Shown piece after piece: positions 46,074-54,022 of a stretch of DNA of 64,000 bases. Each line of letters begins with the position of its first letter. The first letter of the stretch is position 1. The position numbers and the translations under genes were made by a program. The DNA is from Sphingomonadales bacterium (lineage in GTDB: Bacteria; Pseudomonadota; Alphaproteobacteria; Sphingomonadales; Kordiimonadaceae): the NCBI GenBank assembly GCA_011088215.1, contig JAALKD010000012.1:1-64000 (forward strand). Direction: 5' to 3'. Under the pieces are notes generated by a model. It had not been told where the DNA came from and did no database searches. It worked only from the letters and a program-made list of their open reading frames with translations.

Positions 46074-47015
46074 TTATATTTTACCAAGGCACCAGGCCAA
46101 GATCGCTTTTTGGGCGTGCAACCGGTTTTCCGCCTCTTCCCACACCACAGACCGCGGACCGTCGATCACTTCAGCTGCCACTTCCTCGCCGCGGTGCGCG
46201 GGCAAACAATGAAGAAACACGGCGTCGGCCGACGCATTTTTCATGATATCCGACGTTACCTGAAACGGCCCAAAAGCTTTCATGCGCTCGGCGGCGTCGA
46301 CGTCCCCCATGGAAACCCAGGTGTCGGTGATGACCGCATCGGCACCACGTGTCGCCCCTTGCGGATCGCTTGTGAGCGTCACATCGCCGCCTTCGGCTTC
46401 GGCCCAAGCGACAGCGTCCTCCGAGGGTTCAAAACCACGGGGACAAGCCAGCGTCAGCGAAAAGTTAAAACGCGTCGCAGCCTCAATTAAGGATGTTGCT
46501 ACATTGTTGCCGTCGCCAATCCACGTAACCTTGCGTTCTTCCATCGATCCAAAACGTTCTTCCAACGTAAGCATATCCGCCATCAGCTGGCATGGGTGCG
46601 ACCGGTCTGTCAGTGCATTAATAACAGGTACTGTCCCGACTTCCGCCAGTTCAACAACCGTTGCATGGTCATTTGCCCGCACCATAACGGCATCCACATA
46701 GCGACTAATAACCCGCGCCGTGTCGGCAACGCTTTCGCCGCGGCCAAGCTGCATGGCAGCGCCTTGCAAAACCACGCTGCTGCCGCCCAGTTGCCGCATT
46801 GCCATTTCAAAGCTGATACGGGTACGAGTGGATGATTTTTCAAAAATCATTGCAAGCGTATGCCCAGCAAGCGGAGTGCCGACGTCGACCGCGCCTTTGG
46901 GCATGCCCGCACGCGCCGCTTTCCAGACCTTCGCCGTGTTGAGAATGTGCCGCAGCACTTCAGATGGCAGATCTTTCAGGTCAAGAAAGTGACTGTTTGG
47001 TGCTGTAGCACTCAT
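46074..47015 (-). CDS. argF: Ornithine carbamoyltransferase
   Basis: A 313-residue OTCase that condenses ornithine with carbamoyl phosphate to citrulline in arginine synthesis. The carbamoyl-phosphate site is '[13 protein letters not shown]', '[14 protein letters not shown]' is next, and the ornithine-site loop is '[13 protein letters not shown]'. Length is standard. It follows argD with a 45-bp gap on the same strand. Confidence 0.97.
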   Translation of the reverse strand: MSATAPNSHFLDLKDLPSEVLRHILNTAKVWKAARAGMPKGAVDVGTPLAGHTLAMIFEKSSTRTRISFEMAMRQLGGSSVVLQGAAMQLGRGESVADTARVISRYVDAVMVRANDHATVVELAEVGTVPVINALTDRSHPCQLMADMLTLEERFGSMEERKVTWIGDGNNVATSLIEAATRFNFSLTLACPRGFEPSEDAVAWAEAEGGDVTLTSDPQGATRGADAVITDTWVSMGDVDAAERMKAFGPFQVTSDIMKNASADAVFLHCLPAHRGEEVAAEVIDGPRSVVWEEAENRLHAQKAILAWCLGKI

Positions 47016-47060
47016 GGGTTCATTCCAATATTCAGCCCAGCATTCGCCAGCAAATGCGCG

Positions 47061-48242
47061 CTATTTTTTGGCGCGCAACGAGGTCAGTGATGCGTCCAGA
47101 TGATTCATCGCTTCTTCAATATGGCTTTCGTCCAGAATAAGCGGTGGCAGCATACGCACAACCATATCACCGGCAACCGCTGGAATCATACCCCGGCCAA
47201 TAAGGTCAACCACAATGTCACGGGTTGGGATGTCCGGCACACGAATACCCGCCATCAGACCTTTGCCGCGCACTTCGCTAATTAGGTCGCTATGTCGCTG
47301 CTGAAGGGCGGCAAGACGGCCATGCAGCATGTCGCCCATTTCAATGACATGATCAAAGAAACCCGGTTTCAACATTTCATCAAGCACTGCATTACCCACC
47401 GCCATTGCAAGCGGATTACCGCCGTAGGTGGAGCCGTGGGTGCCAACAATCATGCCCGATGCGGCATCTTCAGTGGCCAGACATGCGCCCAGCGGAAAGC
47501 CGCCGCCAATGCCCTTGGCTGCGGTGATGATGTCTGGTTCAATGCCCGACCATTCATAGGCAAACAATTTGCCGGTCCGTCCCATACCGCATTGAATTTC
47601 ATCAACCACAAGCAACAGGCCGTTTTCGTCGCATATTTGCCGCAGGGCCTGCATGGTTTCAGCGGGGATCGGCCGAATACCGCCCTCGCCTTGTACAGGT
47701 TCCACCATAATGCCGCCGGTGTTGGGGCCAATCGCTGCTTTAACTGCTTCAAGGTCATCGAAAGGTACGACATCGAAGCCTTCCGGCAACGGCTCAAACC
47801 CTTTTGTCAATTTTTCCTGACCAGCGGCAGCGATACCCGCCAAGGTGCGGCCATGGAAAGCTGATGCCATGGTTACAATGCGGTAGCGACCCTTCTGGCC
47901 TTTATCATGGTGGTATTTACGCACCATTTTAATTGCGCACTCAATTGCCTCAGCGCCAGAGTTACCAAAAAATACCGTATCAGCCACGCAGGCATCGGTT
48001 AGCCGAGTGGCCAATCGCTCGCCCTCAGGAATAGTGAAACCATTAGCTGTGTGCCAAAGCTTGCTACCTTGCTCCTGCAGGGCTTTCACTAGGCTCGGAT
48101 GGCTATGACCAAGGCACATGACGCCGATACCTGAATAGAAATCCAGATATTGCTTGCCGTCAGTGTCATATAAATACATGCCTTCGCCGCGCTCAAATGC
48201 GATGGGGTTACGGGCATAAGTTGGCATCAATGGTGTAATCAC
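47061..48242 (-). CDS. argD: Acetylornithine aminotransferase
   Basis: A class III PLP aminotransferase that makes N-acetylornithine, and perhaps also N-succinyl-diaminopimelate. I use the GTG at 48242: GGGAG lies seven bases upstream and the protein becomes 393 residues, the family norm. The 27 residues added by the ORF-track start at 48323 are basic and unconserved-looking. 'FYSGIGVMCLGHSHP', 'FFGNSGAEAIECAIK', 'LLVVDEIQCGMGRTGKLFAYE' and the PLP Lys in 'ITAAKGIGGGFPLG' are visible. The 5' region holds four successive stem-loops. Confidence 0.95.
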   Translation of the reverse strand: MITPLMPTYARNPIAFERGEGMYLYDTDGKQYLDFYSGIGVMCLGHSHPSLVKALQEQGSKLWHTANGFTIPEGERLATRLTDACVADTVFFGNSGAEAIECAIKMVRKYHHDKGQKGRYRIVTMASAFHGRTLAGIAAAGQEKLTKGFEPLPEGFDVVPFDDLEAVKAAIGPNTGGIMVEPVQGEGGIRPIPAETMQALRQICDENGLLLVVDEIQCGMGRTGKLFAYEWSGIEPDIITAAKGIGGGFPLGACLATEDAASGMIVGTHGSTYGGNPLAMAVGNAVLDEMLKPGFFDHVIEMGDMLHGRLAALQQRHSDLISEVRGKGLMAGIRVPDIPTRDIVVDLIGRGMIPAVAGDMVVRMLPPLILDESHIEEAMNHLDASLTSLRAKK

Positions 48243-48312
48243 AATGTGTCTCCCTTCTGGGCTAGACAGTTTTGCGGGTGTCCTTCTTTGGGTACCTCTG
48301 TTGGGCGCTTTC

Positions 48313-48425
48313 TGAGCCGACAATCCCCTAGGCTCAAAAAGGTCGGGCGAAGGCGCAGCTGCGCTCCGGCCAACGGAGGGCGAGGATGCCTCCGGCCCCG
48401 CAAGTTGTCAATGCTAGCGAAGCTA
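48313..48425. repeat. Cluster of four short inverted repeats upstream of argD
   Basis: In order: TGAGCC/GGCTCA (48313-48336), the palindrome GCGCAGCTGCGC (48353-48364), GAGG-ATG-CCTC (48382-48392) and TAGC-GAA-GCTA (48415-48425). CTCCGGCC also occurs twice as a direct repeat. The GC-rich block stands out in the 277-bp gap between the ABC-2 permease and argD. It could be a structured argD leader, a terminator region for the permease, or an extragenic repeat. No protein in it is convincing. Confidence 0.5.
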
Positions 48426-48519
48426 TATTTTCTATGGTCTGAAGCAGCACTTGAATTGTCTGGTTGCAACAAGATCAGTTGCCACCGAGAGCGAGCTTTG
48501 CACCGAGATAACCCGCTAT

Positions 48520-49344
48520 CTACGCTTTAAGGCGGTAACCCTTTTTAAACACCAGATAAACCGCAACAGTCAGGATAAAATTGATACTCAAAGTAAAGAG
48601 TAGACCAACCATTAAATTGCTGTCTGCCCGGTCAATAAAACCATAACGAAAACCGTCTATCAGGTAGAAAAATGGATTAATACTGGAGAAGACTTGCCAG
48701 CCTTCGCTTAACCGCTCAATCGAATAGAAGGTGCCCGACAAGAGGCTAAGAGGTGCGATCACAAAATTGGTAATAGCTGCTGAATGGTCAAACTTCTCGG
48801 CCCAAACACCGGTTAACACTCCAATCAGCGACAACATTGTGCTGGCAGCCAGCGCAAAATACAGAACTGCCCACAAGTGGGACACATTCATGCCAACGCC
48901 GGGCATCAGGGCAAAAGCTGTACCAACAGACAGGCCAACGACAATGCCTCGGGTTACGCCACCGAGCACAAATCCAATGGTCAATTCCAGTGCTGAAAGC
49001 GGAGGCATCAACGTATCAACGATGTTGCCTTGCACCTTTGAGATAAGAATCGACGATGAGGTATTGGCAAAGGCATTTTGCAAAATTGCCATAACGATCA
49101 ACCCGGGCGCCAAAAACTGAGCGTAGGGCATGTCAGCCACCATGCGGCCACGGCCGCCCAGCGCTAGCGAAAAAATCACCATAAACAGGATAGTGGTCAC
49201 CGCTGGCGCAATCAGCGTCTGCGTCCACACCTTCATGAAACGCTTGGTTTCCTTCAAATACAGCGTTTGCAAGCCAACCCAATTCACCAACCCGATAGTC
49301 CGAACGCCAAGCTCCGGATAGGGTTTGCTGTTGCTGTCTGTCAC
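48520..49344 (-). CDS. ABC-2 type transporter permease
   Basis: A 274-residue membrane protein with six helices and the ABC-2 permease signature region ('LAPGLIVMAILQNAFANTSSSILISKVQGNIVDTLMPPLSALELTIGFVLGG'), ending in a short basic tail. It starts at GTG with GGAG upstream. It is of the exporter type (polysaccharide or drug class). No ATPase gene is adjacent, so its partner must be encoded elsewhere. It lies upstream of argD on the same strand and is divergent from gcrA. Confidence 0.9.
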   Translation of the reverse strand: MTDSNSKPYPELGVRTIGLVNWVGLQTLYLKETKRFMKVWTQTLIAPAVTTILFMVIFSLALGGRGRMVADMPYAQFLAPGLIVMAILQNAFANTSSSILISKVQGNIVDTLMPPLSALELTIGFVLGGVTRGIVVGLSVGTAFALMPGVGMNVSHLWAVLYFALAASTMLSLIGVLTGVWAEKFDHSAAITNFVIAPLSLLSGTFYSIERLSEGWQVFSSINPFFYLIDGFRYGFIDRADSNLMVGLLFTLSINFILTVAVYLVFKKGYRLKA

Positions 49345-49438
49345 GGTACACGCTCCGACTCTAAAGAGGAGAAAATTAGGGTTCCTTCATATGGTGATAC
49401 ATGAGGTCTTGGCAAGAGGGGGCGCAAAGCGATATAAA

Positions 49439-49468
49439 GAATCCGAATTCCGACTCGCAAGTCGACTC
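49439..49468. promoter_or_regulatory. Three closely spaced GANTC (CcrM-type) sites upstream of gcrA
   Basis: GAATC (49439), GACTC (49452) and GACTC (49464) lie within 30 bp, 51-80 bp before the gcrA ATG; a fourth GACTC is at 49357. GANTC is the CcrM methylation site in alphaproteobacteria and GcrA acts at methylated GANTC promoters. The sites are therefore good candidates for methylation-dependent or autoregulatory control. This is inferred from sequence only. Confidence 0.6.
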
Positions 49469-49518
49469 ATAAAAATATATAAGTGCCCAACAGCAACGCA
49501 TAATCAAAGGACACCTTC

Positions 49519-49935
49519 ATGGCCTGGACGGAAGACCGCATTGAAAAGCTCAAGAAACTCTGGGACGACGGCTTGAGCGCCAGCCAAATCGCCAAAGAAT
49601 TGGCCGAAGGTGTTACGCGCAATGCGGTAATAGGCAAGGCACACAGGCTAGGTCTGAAGTCTCGTCCATCGCCGGTAAAAACCGACACGGAAAAGAAAAA
49701 AGCAGCACCAAAACCTGCCGCCAAGAAAAGCGATAAAAAGTTGGTGTCGCTTTTGGACCTAACCGACCGCATGTGTAAATGGCCTATCGGTCACCTCGGC
49801 GACTCGGACTTCCATTTCTGCGGCAAATCATCTGAGCCCGGCATGCCTTACTGCGCGCGCCACTGCGCTGAGGCTTATCAGGCACAACCACCACGCCGTG
49901 ACCGCAGGCCCAACACGCGCCCACCAATCCTTTAG
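49519..49935 (+). CDS. gcrA: Cell-cycle regulator GcrA
   Basis: A 138-residue GcrA: the N-terminal helix-turn-helix domain reads 'WTEDRIEKLKKLWDDGLSASQIAKEL' then 'TRNAVIGKAHRLGL', a basic Lys/Pro/Ala linker follows, and the C-terminal domain has 'CKWPIGHLGDSDFHFCG' and 'PYCARHCAEAYQ' with four or five conserved Cys/His. GcrA binds sigma-70 RNA polymerase and controls cell-cycle genes with CcrM methylation. It is a strong marker of Alphaproteobacteria. Confidence 0.97.
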   Translation: MAWTEDRIEKLKKLWDDGLSASQIAKELAEGVTRNAVIGKAHRLGLKSRPSPVKTDTEKKKAAPKPAAKKSDKKLVSLLDLTDRMCKWPIGHLGDSDFHFCGKSSEPGMPYCARHCAEAYQAQPPRRDRRPNTRPPIL

Positions 49936-49954
49936 GGCGCCGCCCGGCCCTAAA
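49931..49954 (+). terminator. Stem-loop at the gcrA stop
   Basis: TTTAGGGC pairs with GCCCTAAA around an 8-nt loop; the arm includes the gcrA stop codon. There is no U-tract after it, so it may be a partial terminator or 3' stabiliser. Confidence 0.5.
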
Positions 49955-50116
49955 ACAACGTATCCAAGCTGAAAAGAAGCTGTACGAATTCTGCATTTTC
50001 GCGGTTTTTGGCCGATTTTCAGTGACTTCCGCAATAAGTTACCGGTTCACTCTTGCCCTCTTTGGCGACGACGTTACCATCGTTATTGATGTGAGGTTAT
50101 ATATAGGGAGAGTCGA

Positions 50117-50602
50117 ATGACCAGAAAGTTCACCTTTAAAAAAATTGCAATAGCTGCCCTCATGTGTGCAGCGCTGCCGCTTTCTTCATCTGTTGCCGAC
50201 AACCACGAGGGCGAAGAAGAACGCTCTTTCGATTCGAAATACCGCCACGATACGATGCAGCATTTTAATTACTCGATGCAGAAACTAGTTCCCATTATTT
50301 TTCGAGGGACAGGCAACCCTGACCACTTGCCAGCGATCGCCCAAATCATGGCCAGTACAGCTACCATGACCAAATCGGTCTTTGAAAAAGATACTCGCGG
50401 CACCGAAGGTTTCACCAAAGCAAAGGACGCTGTTTGGGAAAACTGGGAAGACTTTGCCAAACGTATGGACAGCCTAGAGGCGGATACCGCCGCATTTGCA
50501 GAGGTCACTAAACAAACAACAGACATGGATGAAATAAAAGCTGCGTTCGGGCTTGTTGGGCGAAATTGCAAGGGGTGCCACGACGAATATAAAGTCAGGT
50601 AA
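50117..50602 (+). CDS. Class II cytochrome c (cytochrome c' family)
   Basis: A 161-residue periplasmic cytochrome: signal peptide ending 'SSSVADN', then a four-helix-bundle-like sequence starting 'RHDTMQHFNYSMQKLVPI' and a C-terminal haem-binding 'CKGCH' (CxxCH) followed closely by the end 'DEYKVR'. C-terminal haem attachment in a helical bundle is the class II hallmark. It converges on a cytochrome b561 gene across a shared terminator, and cytochrome c'/b561 pairs are common, so electron transfer between them is plausible. Confidence 0.9.
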   Translation: MTRKFTFKKIAIAALMCAALPLSSSVADNHEGEEERSFDSKYRHDTMQHFNYSMQKLVPIIFRGTGNPDHLPAIAQIMASTATMTKSVFEKDTRGTEGFTKAKDAVWENWEDFAKRMDSLEADTAAFAEVTKQTTDMDEIKAAFGLVGRNCKGCHDEYKVR

Positions 50603-50630
50603 ACTAGACACCAAATCCATAACTACATCC

Positions 50631-50661
50631 AAACGCCCTCATATTCGAGGGCGTTTTTTTT
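50631..50661. terminator. Rho-independent terminator between convergent cytochrome genes
   Basis: AAACGCCCTC-ATATTC-GAGGGCGTTT gives a 10-bp perfect stem followed by TTTTT, 28 bp after the cytochrome c' stop. It may also serve the minus strand. Confidence 0.88.
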
Positions 50662-50662
50662 A

Positions 50663-51337
50663 TCAGAAAACCGACAAACACACAGTCGCTCCAACGACGA
50701 TAAACAACAACAAAGCCAACCAGCCGGGCTTCATTCTCGGGGCAAGTGTTGAAGGCTCACCACTGGTGTTTCCACTTATCATTGGCCAAATTAAATTCAC
50801 CCGTTTAAAAACCCCGTACATCAAAACAACAAGCACGTGAAATGCCACAACACCGATCAAGATACGCCCAAGCAATTCATGCCAATTGGTAAGGTCGCTG
50901 GACAAGGAACCAGAAACTTCCCTCGATAACGGCCCTGAAAAAATCATTCCGTCGCTGGCAAACAAACCCATGATCGCTTGAGCCAACAGCAGCACAAGCA
51001 TAAGAGCCACAGACAAACCGCCAAGCGGATTGTGTCCAATTGTTTTGTAAGGAAGGCTGCTGAAACTTTGCTTTAAATGCTGGAAAACCGCCCTCGGGCT
51101 TTTGATAAAGTGACTGAAACGCGCTGTATCACTGCCAACAATCCCCCAGAGGATACGCCACGCTACCAAAATCAGAATCGTAACGCCTGCATTTCGGTGC
51201 ATATCTGCGTAGAGACCAAATTTGTCTTGAAACGCAGAATAGGCCGATAAGCAAAACAATACCGCAAGAGCCCAATGAAACAGTCGGGTGGCGATGTCCC
51301 AGACTTTTATTTTTTTATCGCCGTTTACCTCGTTCAC
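50663..51337 (-). CDS. Cytochrome b561-type membrane protein
   Basis: A 224-residue Ni/Fe-hydrogenase-cytochrome-b/b561-like protein. 'KIKVWDIATRLFHWALAVLFCLSAYSA' begins the first helix, with its haem His. 'YADMHRNAGVTILILVAWRILWGIVGSDTARFSHF' and 'LTNWHELLGRILIGVVAFHVLVVL' carry the other candidate haem ligands on helices 2 and 4. It starts at GTG directly after the E1-beta stop (TAGGTG) with GGAGG upstream, so it is coupled to the dehydrogenase genes. It may accept or donate electrons for the adjacent class II cytochrome. Confidence 0.9.
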   Translation of the reverse strand: MNEVNGDKKIKVWDIATRLFHWALAVLFCLSAYSAFQDKFGLYADMHRNAGVTILILVAWRILWGIVGSDTARFSHFIKSPRAVFQHLKQSFSSLPYKTIGHNPLGGLSVALMLVLLLAQAIMGLFASDGMIFSGPLSREVSGSLSSDLTNWHELLGRILIGVVAFHVLVVLMYGVFKRVNLIWPMISGNTSGEPSTLAPRMKPGWLALLLFIVVGATVCLSVF

Positions 51338-52321
51338 CTAAGCCTCCGTCATATTCGTTGCTGCTTCCACAATATCGGCGCTGTCGGGCAACCATCGCAG
51401 CTCAGCCGCTGGCGCATATGGAACCGGTGTATCGGGCGGGCATAACTTCATGGGCGCACACCGAAGCGATCCAAAGGCTTGAGCGCTCACCGCTGCAATA
51501 ACTGCATCAGCGAATCCGGCAAATGCAGTGCCCTCGTCGACCACCAACAGTCGCCCGGTTTTTTCCACACTATCGACAATCGCACCCACATCCAGTGGTT
51601 TGATCGTGCGCGGGTCAATCACTTCCGCTGAAATACCGTTTGTGCCCAGAGTTTCTACAGCCGCTAAAGCCCGATGGCCCATGGCACTTGCAGCTACAAT
51701 AGTGATGTCCGTGCCCTCCCGGATAGTTCGCGCCTTGCCGAGCGAAATCTCGGGCAAGCCTGCTACCACTGGACCCTCAAAATCATAGAGCTGTTTGTTT
51801 TCCATAAAGATAACCGGTCCATCGTATCGGATGGCGGCTTTCAACAACCCGGCTGCATCAGCGGGGTTGGAAGGGCACACCACAGTCAGGCCTGCGATCG
51901 AAGCGAAAAGGCTGTGCAAGCTGGCGCTATGCATCGCACCAGATCCATCACCTGCGCCCATAGTAGTGCGAATAACCAGCGGCAGTTTAAGCCGACCATT
52001 TGACAGAAACTGGGCTTTTGCCGCCTGGTTCATAATCTGGTCAAAGCAAACACCAGCAAAATCGCAAAACATCAGTTCTACAACTGGCTTCAAACCCGTC
52101 ATGGCCGCTCCTACACCCATGCCGACAAAAGCAGTTTCAGAAATGGGCGTGTCAATCATACGTTCGGCTCCGAACTTGCCAGACAAACCTTCCGTAACCT
52201 TGAACACGCCTCCATTTTCAGCGATGTCCTCACCAATACAAATGATGGTATCATCATCGGCCATGGCCTGATGAAGAGCGCTGTTAAGCGCTTGCCTGAT
52301 TGTCAAAACCTGCTCAGCCAT
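51338..52321 (-). CDS. 2-oxoacid (pyruvate/acetoin-type) dehydrogenase E1 beta subunit
   Basis: The ATG at 52321 has AAGGAGG upstream and begins 'AEQVLTIRQALNSALHQAM', giving 327 residues, the family length. 'CIGEDIAENGGVFKVTEGL', 'DTPISETAFVGMGVGAAMTGLKPVVELMF' and 'LLVVDEGTAFAGFADAVIA' are characteristic of transketolase-like E1-beta subunits. It overlaps the E1-alpha stop by 8 bp. The ORF-track extension to 52426 is antisense-like Arg/His-rich sequence and is rejected. The pair resembles acetoin or pyruvate dehydrogenase E1; the true substrate is unknown, as no E2 or E3 is nearby. Confidence 0.92.
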   Translation of the reverse strand: MAEQVLTIRQALNSALHQAMADDDTIICIGEDIAENGGVFKVTEGLSGKFGAERMIDTPISETAFVGMGVGAAMTGLKPVVELMFCDFAGVCFDQIMNQAAKAQFLSNGRLKLPLVIRTTMGAGDGSGAMHSASLHSLFASIAGLTVVCPSNPADAAGLLKAAIRYDGPVIFMENKQLYDFEGPVVAGLPEISLGKARTIREGTDITIVAASAMGHRALAAVETLGTNGISAEVIDPRTIKPLDVGAIVDSVEKTGRLLVVDEGTAFAGFADAVIAAVSAQAFGSLRCAPMKLCPPDTPVPYAPAAELRWLPDSADIVEAATNMTEA

Positions 52322-53255
52322 CGGTGCCTCCTTGCACCCCAAGCCAGGGTGAAAGCGCATTCGCCGCCGCAAATGGTGCTGATGCCGCCGCCGCAACAGC
52401 TGCGGCTGCATCTTTTTCTGCCGCACATCGTGCAGTGTTCAACAACTGGTCCTTGACACCCTGTTCAGAAAGCCATTTCGCAAAACAGGCCATTGCTTTT
52501 GACGGAGGGAATTCTGATCTTTCTTCATCGCCGAAATAATGGCCATGGTCGCGCGAAACCGTAACTTCAACAAACGCTGGGCTACCCAAACGCGTATATG
52601 TAACCGCATCGCGAAGTGTTTTTAAGCAATCCGTGTAGGCATCGCTGTCGGCAGACCATGCAGTGAGGCCAAAGCTTTCGGCGCGCGCGCAATAGCTGCC
52701 GCTGGTGGCATCAACAGCAGCAGTGGTTTGTGCCATTCCATTATTATACATGACGAAAAGCATCGGCAGATTTAGCGTCGCAGCCAGGTTCATCGTCTCC
52801 AGCACCGCGCCCTGGTTAGCTGCACCGTCGCCGAAAACCGCAACGCCGATACCGCCAACTGCAGCTGTATTTGCGCTCAATGCGCCGCCTGCCGCCAAGG
52901 GAACTTGTGCGCCGACAATGCCATTCGACGTAAGAAAACCTGTTTCCGGCGCCAGCAAATGCTGAGTGCCCGCAAGCCCGTCTGAGAGCCCGCCCTCACG
53001 GCCAAGAATTTCCTTTGCGACAGCAACAGGGTCCGCGCCGCACGCCAGAGCGAGGCCGTGACTTCGATGAGACCCGGTTACATGATCGCGCGTCGGGTCG
53101 AGCTGCTGGCCAAGAAGAATGTCAGCTACCTCTGAGCCTGTGCTCAAATGCACCAACCCAGGCACATTGCCCGCACGCGCCTGGACCGCAATCGCCTTTT
53201 CAAAGGAGCGGATAAACCAGCAGCTTTGGTATTGTTTGAGGGCTACTTCGTTCAT
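52314..53255 (-). CDS. 2-oxoacid (pyruvate/acetoin-type) dehydrogenase E1 alpha subunit
   Basis: Starting at the ATG at 53255 gives 313 residues; the first 23 ORF-track residues are rejected. The ThDP motif is 'FGDGAANQGAVLETMNLAATLNLPMLFVMYNN', and 'GSHRSHGLALACGADP' and 'VTVSRDHGHYFGDEE' are family-typical. An Ala-rich tail after about residue 275 ('AEKDAAAAVAAAASAPFAAAN') looks like a flexible linker and is not usual for E1-alpha. It forms the heterotetrameric E1 with the overlapping beta gene. Confidence 0.92.
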   Translation of the reverse strand: MNEVALKQYQSCWFIRSFEKAIAVQARAGNVPGLVHLSTGSEVADILLGQQLDPTRDHVTGSHRSHGLALACGADPVAVAKEILGREGGLSDGLAGTQHLLAPETGFLTSNGIVGAQVPLAAGGALSANTAAVGGIGVAVFGDGAANQGAVLETMNLAATLNLPMLFVMYNNGMAQTTAAVDATSGSYCARAESFGLTAWSADSDAYTDCLKTLRDAVTYTRLGSPAFVEVTVSRDHGHYFGDEERSEFPPSKAMACFAKWLSEQGVKDQLLNTARCAAEKDAAAAVAAAASAPFAAANALSPWLGVQGGTDG

Positions 53256-53462
53256 GGTTCTACCCCTACACGAACCCAGCATCACCTTCCAGCGGGAAAA
53301 GGCTTCTTTTCCAAGACACCTCACAGGGTTTTCACTAAAAAAGCGTGCAAAGATGAGAAAAATCAGCCATAATTCACATTCAACTGCTTTGATGACATTA
53401 TGTCACAGGTTGCCCATAGTGCACCGTAGACGGTTGACTCACCCCCTACAGTTCCCATATGT

Positions 53463-53488
53463 AAACCTGACTGATTTAGTCATATATT
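53463..53488 (+). promoter_or_regulatory. IscR/Rrf2-type operator and -10 of the suf operon
   Basis: The sequence at 53463-53487 contains the inverted repeat TGACT-GATTT-AGTCA. It fits the known type 1 IscR site (ATASYYGACTRWWWYAGTCRRSTAT) at 22 of 25 positions by my count. TATATT at 53483-53488 is a good -10 overlapping its right edge, so bound repressor would block the promoter. It lies about 45 bp before the Rrf2 gene, which implies autoregulation by Fe-S status. Confidence 0.78.
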
Positions 53489-53530
53489 AAATGACAAAGT
53501 CCTAAATCGCGGGAAAAAAGGGCCAAACCC

Positions 53531-53992
53531 ATGATAAGACTTACAAATTTGGCGGATTATGCCGTTGTATTGATGTGCGAAATCGCCGTTAACTCTGAGC
53601 GTGTGAGCGCACAAACGCTCTCTAGCAGCACCAATATACCGGTACCGACTGTTTCAAAAATATTAAATGCATTGGGTCGCGCTGATCTGCTGGTGTCGCA
53701 CCGCGGACTCAAAGGTGGCTTTGCCCTGGCCCGTTCGTGCGAAGAAATTAGCGTAGCGAACATTATTGAAGCCATTGATGGCCCTATCGCTGTTACGCAC
53801 TGCGCAGAACCCAGCGATATTGACTGCGGCTACACCAACATTTGCGTGATGCGCCCCAAATGGCAGCTTATCAACGGTGCAGTGAAAAGTGCCCTTGATG
53901 ACGTTGTGCTGTCATCGCTTGTCACTCCGCTCGGCGGCGAAGAGCTTGTCGCCCAATTCGAGGCCCAGGCACAAAGCGCCGCCAGAAATTAG
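53531..53992 (+). CDS. Rrf2-family Fe-S regulator of the suf operon (IscR/SufR-like)
   Basis: A 153-residue Rrf2 regulator. The N-terminal winged helix is 'MIRLTNLADYAVVLMCEIA' and 'IPVPTVSKILNALGRADLLVSHRGLKGGFALA'. Three cysteines, C91, C99 and C105 ('THCAEP', 'IDCGY', 'NICVM'), align with the [2Fe-2S] ligands of IscR. It heads the operon and has a near-consensus IscR-type site in front of it, so it probably represses suf when its cluster is loaded and derepresses it under iron or oxidative stress. Confidence 0.93.
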   Translation: MIRLTNLADYAVVLMCEIAVNSERVSAQTLSSSTNIPVPTVSKILNALGRADLLVSHRGLKGGFALARSCEEISVANIIEAIDGPIAVTHCAEPSDIDCGYTNICVMRPKWQLINGAVKSALDDVVLSSLVTPLGGEELVAQFEAQAQSAARN

Positions 53993-54022
53993 TATGTAAT
54001 TAGAGAGTAAGGAGCCAGCCAT

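Noticed and set aside
48243-48530. Small ORFs on both strands in the argD upstream gap (94 and 77 residues)
   Set aside because: Arg/Cys-rich translations of a palindrome-rich block, no ribosome-binding site or recognisable domain; the inverted repeats explain the open frames.
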